DNA from: Trichopria drosophilae
Lineage: Eukaryota > Arthropoda > Insecta > Hymenoptera > Diapriidae
Length of the DNA: 64,000 bases
Direction: 5' to 3'
Assembly (NCBI GenBank): GCA_030407085.1
Contig: CM059584.1
Location: forward strand, 125,459,001 to 125,523,000
The position numbers and the translations under genes were made by a program. The notes under the pieces are model-generated. The model had not been told where the DNA came from and ran no database searches. It worked only from the letters and a program-made list of their open reading frames with translations. This document shows, one piece after another, positions 25,501-35,100 of this stretch (position 1 is the stretch's first letter; each line of letters opens with the position of its first letter).

Positions 25501-28500
25501 GTTGTACGTCATTTTTTACTGCATGTGCGTATGATGTATTAGGTGTGACAGATGTCGAAAGACCTACTCGTATATTTTGGAGTGTGTTTGTTGTTAGATT
25601 TGTATTTTTTCTTAGTTTCGGAAACATTTTTTGTTGGAGTTGTTTACGAACAGTGCAGCCTTTATAACTTGCAGGATGGTTACCCCCACAATTATAACAT
25701 ATTACATCATTTGATTTTTCTTTTCTGGGATAGTCTTGAGTGAGATGACTTTTTGCGCATTTCACGCATTTAGGAGATTTGTAGCAATAACTTTTTGTGT
25801 GTCCATACGCCTGGCATCTCATGCATTGGGGAATATCTCTTTTCTTCCTAGGCTGTTCAAAGCTTATTATGGAGTTTAATAAGCATTTAATTTCATATAT
25901 TTCTTTGTTATTGTCACGAGGTTCGAGTTCGACTATAAACAAAGGCAGTGGCCTTTTTTATTTAAATTCAAGAATGTTTGTTATGTTTTTGACTTTATGA
26001 CTGTGCTGTTCTATGTTGTGAGTCAACTCCTTTAAATCGACTGAAGAGTGCATATTTCTTAGTATAACTTTGAAACTTTTGTCTTGTTTACGTTGGTATG
26101 TATAGAATTCGGTTTGTTTTGATTTTAATGTTTCAATTACTGTAAGATATTTTTCCGTCATGGATAACTGAATTTTTACTTGATCATTATTTAGTACTTT
26201 TAACATGTAGTTATCCTCAGCTATGGAGTCTAATAATTCGCACAATGGCCGAATGTTTTTAACTCCACTTACAAAGATTGGTGGGGATTTTATTGTAGAT
26301 TTAGGTGTATTATTGTTTCCTTCGTTGACATTTTTTTCTTCCGATAGTTGTGCATATTGGTTTTCTGTTGTTACTTGATTCAGCCAATAGTTGTTTTTAA
26401 CAGCCTGTCTTTTGCCAGTACTTACATTTGTGGGGCTATTCATAGGTCTAGGTTTTGGTTATTGTTTCCTTGTTCCATGTTGAGAAATAACATTTTATAA
26501 TTTAGGCCAGATTGGCCGTTTATATCTTGTCGTTTCACTCACTATCTTAATTTACTTAATTTTATAATTTAACAATTTCATATATTGGATATTCGTGTCT
26601 CACGCTAGCACTACGCGAAGTCGCCTGTACGATCGACTTATTTGTTTACATACGTCCGTGTTCTGGGAGAGTTCGAACTTCTACCGAACAACTGACATTA
26701 AAGAAAGATATACATACCGATCTCTGCTCCTGTGCTATAATCGAACTTATACATTTGAAGATCGTCTCCGCCACAAACAAATATACTATGATCCGGATGT
26801 AAGCTTGCACTATATACTTGCGTCGGAACTGTAAATTCTCGTACTTTTGTTAATCTGCAAAAAAAAATGTCATAAAAGGATTTAAAGACTTAATTATTAA
26901 AAATATTTGAAAGCATCAAAATTTTAACTTACTCGGTACTATCCCAAAAAGTTACAACGTTGGCATGTGTTGTGGTTATAATAGTACCGTCTTTAGAATG
27001 TTCCATCGAAGTAAGCGGTGCAGGGAAGTTAAGTCGTGTTATTTCTAAACCGCTAGCTACATCCCACACGCGTAACGTTTTATCTTCGGAACAAGTAAGT
27101 AACCTCTTATTGTCGTTATAAAATGTAGCATGTTTAATGTAGCTTGTATGACCCGAAAATATCTACAAAAGAATGTTTGGTTATTGTAAATAATTTGTTA
27201 AATACAACAGTCAATGTGAATGTACCTGTGGATCTGCTTCTGGTTTGTTCAGATCATAAATCCTCACAAGTTTCTCATTTGACGCTGTGCAAAGATGTAC
27301 GGAATCGGAACTAAAATTAACCGATTTGACAATATGCTTATGTTGAAAAGAATGTATCTCTTCTCCCTTAATAGCATCCCAGACCTTAGCACAGTAATCT
27401 GCGGAGCCTGTTGCTGCTAAAGTAGCTTCACGATTTAGTGCAACACCCCAAACTGCACCTTTATGTCCCTCGAATGTTCCGATCCAATCCCCGGTATCGC
27501 CTTGGCGTAACATAGCGTTTCCATCTAATGAAAAATTTATTTATTTATTTAAGCAGAATAAACGGGTCAAAAACCTGCTACATTACAATATTTGTACAAG
27601 AGATGACATTAAAGTATTAATATTTAATAAAGTTGTAAACTAAGATGTATTTCTTAAAAATAAATTCATATCCAGACTACAGCCGGGAGACTATTGCAGA
27701 GGCGAGTCACTCTTGGAATGACAGCATAATAACTCCAATTGAAAGAATGACTGGAATGAATTGACAACAATGTTGTACAGATCACGAAAATTATAAACGG
27801 TTCTCCTTTCAACCATTAAACTATCTAGTTCTGTCGAATTTATTTTACCCGTCCCAGCAAACGAAAAAAGATTAAAAGTGATTCAAAATTTTTAATCCCT
27901 TTTTTGTTGGTATTGAAATTAAAACAATTCTATCTTTTTAATCCCATATAATCCCAAATCAATAAATTAAACAAAGGCCGATTCTCTTCGACCGAGAATC
28001 GAACCACGGTCCTCTGCGCAGCAAGTTCGAAGCGCAACCACTCGGCCACACTCACTGTTGTGAAATAATGAAAAAATAACGAATAGTTGAAACAGAGAGT
28101 AAAGAATTTTTCTACGTGTTTATATAATAATGTATTCGGGCAGGTTAAAATACATTAAATACCACAATTCACAGCGAAATTTCACTGAATTATTTACTTT
28201 AAAAACAATCGAAACAAAGAGTTGGTCTTTTTCTGCGTGTATATAAAATAATATAAATAGACATAAAACATTTTTTTAATCTTTTTTTCGCGCTTGAAAA
28301 TATGTTGTTTGAAATTTTTGTTATATGAAACAAAAGTTAATTTACATATAATTTTATGAACTCGTGCATCTATTCAATGATCATTATTTATGTTTTTAAT
28401 AATTTTATCATAATAGTAAATTCAGTATTCATTGAACACAATTCCAAATTTGGTATCCGTTGGGATAAGTTTTAATGTTTGGAATTGTTGGTATTCAAGA

Positions 28501-31500
28501 GGATCCATAATATATCTTTTGCAATTCTGGGCTAGAATTCAAAATTAATTTAGGGCCATGGTTATTCAAGGGAATTCATTAAAATGAGTTTGAATTCCAA
28601 ATATGGAATACAGTGGAATTAATTTTGAAGTGGTAATTGATAGATTTCGAAGGGATTCAGTAATACATTCTTTTATGCTATATTTGGTATTGAATGTTAT
28701 TTTTTAATGGGAGGAATTTGAGGGGATTCAATGAGATATTTTTTAATTCCAAATCTTGTATTCGCTGGAATTCATTTTGATGGCCGTTTGTAGAACGGCA
28801 TTTGAGGGGATTCAATAAGTCAAAATTCTTTTCATAATTGGGGTTTTATTGGGATTAAAAATCATTCCAATATCTTTTTTGAACAAAATGAGATAAAAAC
28901 ATTCAAATTTTAATCTCCATTAATCCCCTTCTAATACCTTTCAATCTTTTTTCGTTTACTGGGATTGGTAATCGATAGTATTCGACGGTATTCAAAGAGT
29001 ATAATCTTAAATCCCATATCTTGTATTAAATGGGATTCTTTCAAATATTGGTAATAAATGGTATTCAAGGGGATCCAAGAAAGGAATTTGTAATTCCAGA
29101 AATGGTATTTAAACGATACTGACAGATGTGGAATTCACAGGGATTGAAATATACGTTTTTCAATCCCAGTTGTGGCATTCAAGGGGATTGATTTTCACAA
29201 CGATTATTCGAGGAGGATTTACAGGGATTCAATAATTTCAATTTATATACCTACTTTTGAATTTACTAGAATTCAAAACCACTCTAATCCCTTTTTTTAA
29301 CAAAATGAATTAAAAGTAGTCTCATTTTAATCCCAATTGAACCCTTTTTAATACTTTTCAATCTTTTTTCGTTTATTGGAGTAACAAGATTGTAGGCAAA
29401 CTTCGCATCATTTAATTACTGGCATGATTGTAGGGAATAAAGCCAATGTGCTTTAGCGATTGTAAAATAATTGTAGTCAAATGGATTCATTTGACGTCAT
29501 TCTACCGGATCGTTCAACTGTAACCAATTTAATTCTATACAAGCAAGGGACATTACAATCTTTTCAACACGGCATTCAGACTCTATTTATACCGATTTTA
29601 CAAAAGCGTTTGATTCAGTTAATCATGTTTGACTATTAATGAAGATAAGAAATATAGGTGACAATTTACTGCAATGGCTGGAATCATATCTTACAGACAG
29701 AATGCAGATAGTCAGGTACAAGATGAATCTGTCATGACCAGTGGAAGTTAATTCCAGTGTCCCGCAAAGGTCACAATTCGGCCACCTGCTGTTTAACATT
29801 TTTATAAATGATCTTCCAGATGTTATTCATTATTCCACACCACTGCTTTTTGCGGATGACCTGAAGTTGTTTATGCATATCAAAAGTATACAGGACTATT
29901 TTCTCTTGCAATCTGATGTAAACAACTTACAACTGTGGAGTAAATTGAATGACTTAAAATTGTATCCGGAAAAATGCTGTGTTTTATCTTGCACTACAAA
30001 CCCATCCACTAAATTTCAGTATATCAGGTCATGTGGTTGGAAGAACAAATATCATTAAAGATCTTGGTGTTTTTTTCTGAGAAATTATCATTTAAGCCTC
30101 ATTTAAACAACATAAAAAACATAGCTCTAAAAATGTTGGGATTCATAAAGCGAAACACTTAAGATTTTAAAAGCTCATCCGTGATATATTATTTGTATAA
30201 TGTGCTTATTCGTCCTGACTTGACGCATGGTTCATGTGTTTGGGCACCTCTATATAATGTTGATGCGAATAGCATCGAAATGATTCAACACAAGCTTCTA
30301 CAATATTTTCCATTTAATTCTGGAGAGCTCATATCGATTCTAGAACACGACTATACTGCAATTGCTGCAAAATTTAAGCTACCGACTCTTACTTCTATTC
30401 GTAAAGCCAACGACATTATATTTCTGGTAAAGGTGGTGCGAAAAACTATGAATTGTGAACAATTGTTTGATATGATTCCATTTGCAATCCCATCCTATGC
30501 ACTTCGCTCTAATTTTATTAGATTAGAATTCTAATTTGGATGGAAATACAACTGGCTTGGATTTATTCCTTTATACTTAAAATTGTACGGTTGCGAGAGT
30601 TAAATCTAGGATATACAAATTTAATTAAATGTTATTATTACATAAGTTCTCTTTCTCTTTCATGCAATTTAGAATTGGCTGTGTTTTGTTTTTGTTGGCG
30701 TTTTTAAAATATATCATTATATATTTTTATGTTAATTTGCATTTATACTGAACTGGATTCGTTTGTTATTGGGTGTTAACCCGTTAATTAATAAAATAAA
30801 TAAATAAATAAATATGCAAATCTAGTTTCATTACTTTTGGCAATTATGCGGATTCTATTCCTCACAATATTAATATTAAGATAAATGGGCAAAACCTAAA
30901 TTGAATGTCAAGTTATAACTATCTTGGTATAACTTGACTCCAACTTAAAATGGAATACATACTCATGTATTCAACATAATCAAGAAAGCAAGTTCCGTCA
31001 AAAAATCAATTACTGCAAATATACTACAGCCTTTTTAATGGTATTGCTGTTTATGGAATAATAGGGTGAGGAGGACTCATCTCTAGATGCGCTGGATCGC
31101 CTTTAAAAAAGGATTATTAAAATGATTGGTGCAAAACAACAAGAACCATTGGATATAAGACAGATATTCATCGTAAATTACATAACACATCTATACAGCA
31201 AACTCAAAAGAGAATTCGAAGAAAAATTCTCAAATACAAGATTTAAAAGTATCTTACTTCCAAAGCATCATTTAACAATAGGACAGAGAAGATTTTGTGT
31301 ATTTTTCGAAAAAATATTTTAATAAATTACCAAATGCACTGAAAACATTAAGTGTGAGTGAAAAAACGTTGAAGAAAAAACTAAGAAAAAACTATGTTTT
31401 GTATTTTTTAATTTAAGGATCAACCTATGTACGGGATTCTGTAGAAGTCCTTTATATATAATGTAAAGGAAAAATTAAAATAAAATTATTATTATTGTAC

Positions 31501-32143
31501 AGAATATTATATTGTCTCTATGCTTTTTAAATATTGTAATTGACAATACAGTTATATCAACCTTTACGCTGCAAAAAGGCTGATTTAGTGGCTTTTGACT
31601 ATTTTTTAAAATTCTGCTAAACGATTTGAATGTTTCGTATGGTAACTAATTGCTATCCATACTGACTTTCGGTTAATTTTTTATAGTAAGATCTACATAT
31701 TTTTTACTTTTTAATCCTGCACTGAGAAAAATTTTGATGTAATTTTATAGTGAAAAGGTGAATAACAATGAAAATCGTTGTAAATTTACAGTTACAAAGT
31801 AAAATTTCTACATTATTGTTGTAAATACACTGTAAATCGGAAAGAATCAGTTCTTGTGGTCAATAGGACCACAGTGATTGACAATTAAAGTCATTTTACA
31901 TTGCGCTTGTAATTTTACATGAAAAATCATTGAAAATTACAAAGCCGATGTAAAATTTGTTTAAATTTCACAATCGATATAAAATTACAAAGACAATGTA
32001 AAATTTGTTTAAATTACAAAGACGATGTAAAATTTGTTTAAATTACACAATTGATGTAAAATTACTACGACTGCCACTGGTATTTCTATTTCCACCTTTT
32101 GCACTGTAAATTAATTTACATTTTCATTATAAATTTTACACGT

Positions 32144-32198
<55 letters not shown>

Positions 32199-35100
32199 TA
32201 AATCGGCGAAAATGCCCATAATATAACGTTGAACAGAATTGCAATAGATGGCAAATAACAATGAAAATAAAGAAAAGTTTTATAAAATACATAAAAATAA
32301 AAATATACCATAGTGGTAAAAATATACGACAATTTGCTCTACCTACAACTTGTGTACAAAAATGTTACGTAAATCAAGTATAATTACATCACGCGGTAAC
32401 AAATTCCACAGCCTGGTTAAATGGAAAACAGCGGAGTGGAAACAAAAATTTGTTTTGCAGTACCTCTCAAACAATATTCTCGAGTGACTACCTGAATATA
32501 CAATTTGTCTATAACGAAATAGACTCGGGATATCAGCACCAGTAATAGTACCAGTAAAAATCTTACGGGTTAAAATAATATAATTTAAATGAGTGAATCG
32601 ATTGAATGGAAGAAATTTTAAACGATAATGATATATCATGATACTCGAGCAGTTTATGGTAAATTTCCTAATGTTTTTGTTTGTTATTTAATGGAAAAAT
32701 GTAATTTTACAACAATAGTAGTAGAAAATGTCAACAAAATTGTAAAAACTCGGAAATGTAACTTTACATTTACTTTTTACAGATGTACTGTATTTTATTT
32801 TAGGTGTAAAAGACCCCTGAGTAATTTTTACTACGAATAAGAAGATGTAAATTTTAATTTGTAATTGATTTATTTATGTATTAATTTATTTATAATATTA
32901 ATAGGTTAAAGTTGGTGCAGTGAAAGTTTTTGAGATTTCTTTCTCATAAATCCAGCAGTCCTATGAATCGTTTCTCACATTACTATGGGTCAACTATATA
33001 AGAGCGTTAGACAATCCAGTCGTCAAATCAGCTTTAGTTAGCGATACAAAAACCTGTCTACGTAACCTGGCTATAAGAAACAAACTCAGCCTGACCTGGC
33101 CATATGGGCTGGAAAGGAAATGAAAGAGCGGACACCCTTGCCAAGTCGGGAATAGTTAATGGAACACATAGTCGTGGTCTAGAATCGATATAAGCTCTCC
33201 AGAATTAAATGGAAAATATTGTAGAAGCTTGTGTTGAATCATTTCGATGCTATTCGCATCAATATTATATAGAGGTGCCCAAACACATGAAGCATGTCTC
33301 AAGTCAGGACGAATAAGCACATTATACAAATAATATATCACGGATGAGCTTTTAAAATCTTGAGTGTTTCACTTTATGAATCCCAAAATTTTTAGAGCTA
33401 TGTTTCTTATGTTGTTTAAATGAGGCTTAAATGAGGCTTAAATGGTAATTTCTCATAAAAAATAACACCAAGATCATTAACTGTATTTGTTCTTCTAACC
33501 ATGTGACCTGATATAATGAAATTTAGTGGATGGGTTTCTAGCAAAATATAAAACTCAGTATTTTTTCGGACGCAATTTTAAGCCACACGGAAAGAAATTT
33601 TCTGCATTTTTTACTTCACCCAGGGAGCAACTGTATGAAATCTGTCTTAAAACTTGAAATGGTTAAGAAAGGAACATTTATGAATAAGCACTCTTTTATT
33701 ACATCTTTGAGATTATTTATTCATAATTTCTAGACAATTAAGTTATTACTAATTATTTGTAATGATCTCCAAACGTTGTAAAGTGAAAAAATAAGCATTT
33801 TTTTCATTCTACGGCTTCCGTATCGAAAACAGTGCATGATATAACGAAAATACACTCAACCTTTTTTGTAGAGCTCAAAATTTCCTACAGAAAAGTCAGT
33901 AAGTGTCCTGGTTTAACGTTAATAGGTTAGCCGCGAATGAAGGTGGAATTTTATATTACAATTTAACTTATTAATATTTGAAAACTTCAGTAAAATATGA
34001 TGCATATTCCATCATTGCTCGTGGATACATTTATACATTAACATGCCGTATATCTTTAGTGTATCTTGGACTATTATCAATATGGAAGCCTTAGAATGCA
34101 AAAAGTACCGGCATTTTTCACTTTTAGCAACGTTTAAAGATCATTACAAATAATTATTAATAACTAAATCGTCTAGAAATTATTTATTTATTTATTTATT
34201 GGAAAAAAACTGGCGTTAAACACCCCAGAATACAATGTTTTAACAAAAATATATATAGTCGCTCTTCTAAATACTATTTATAACAAATGATATAAAACTT
34301 AAACACAATGAATTAATAGTTTTCTTTTACAATTAGCGGTGTATAAGGAAAGGGAATTTTGGTTGCCAATATCTTCAGTAAGAGATTTCCATACACGGGT
34401 TAACCGAAATATTGACGAATGAAAGCAATAATTTGTTTTGCAATTTCTCTCGTACAGTACTCTTAACATTACGAGTAAAATTCGGTGTTGGCCGCCAAAC
34501 AAGTAGACCCCTAAGGTCAGGGGATTTAATATGGTCATACAAAATCTTACAAACCAGAATGAATATGCTCAAAGATGTAATAAAAGTGTCCTTTTCCATA
34601 AAATTTCCTTTCTTAAAGATTTTGAACTTTAATCGCCATTTTACGTTTATCAGAACCCATACAGCATACAGTTGCTTCCTGGGTGAAGTAAAAACTGTAG
34701 AAAATTTCTTTCCATGCATTCAATTTACTCCACATTTGTAAGTTGTTTACATCAAATTGTAAAAAAAAACAGTCGTGTTGACTTTTGATATGCATAATCC
34801 GTTCAAAGATTTATGCACTTTCTGTTCTACACGATTGCCACAATTACCAGTCAATTTATAAGAAATTTAATTTATATACTCTGAAATCGATTCATGATCT
34901 AAATGCTGTGATATTAGTTCGTAAGATATTGTTCGAATTAGTTCATGGTTCCCAAATCTGTTTTGTTCTGCACGGAAAGAAATTTGAAGTAAATGCCACT
35001 GCTCAAGGAAGCAACAGTTACTGTACGATTTCTGACGAATTTTGAATGGGGGTTAACATTCAAAATCGTTAAAAAGAACATTTTTATAAGTAGATACACT

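Larger units (their letters stand above)
21248..26695 (-). mobile_element. Near full-length Jockey-type LINE in STRAP intron 4
   Basis: The body runs from a likely 5' end beginning CAGTTG (about 26695) through ORF1 and ORF2 to the ORF2 stop. It has the same orientation as STRAP and is inserted about 22 nt after the exon 4 donor. It carries two nested insertions. I did not see a clear poly(A) tail or target duplication at the 3' side. Confidence 0.8.

Noticed and set aside
27985..28055. Functional tRNA gene
   Set aside because: The A and B boxes are present but the acceptor stems do not pair.
34412..34741. 109-codon + strand frame
   Set aside because: It is antisense to a LINE fragment and continues into a foldback arm.
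34785..35045. 86-codon frame as a gene
   Set aside because: It spans a LINE C-terminal fragment and the arm of a foldback.
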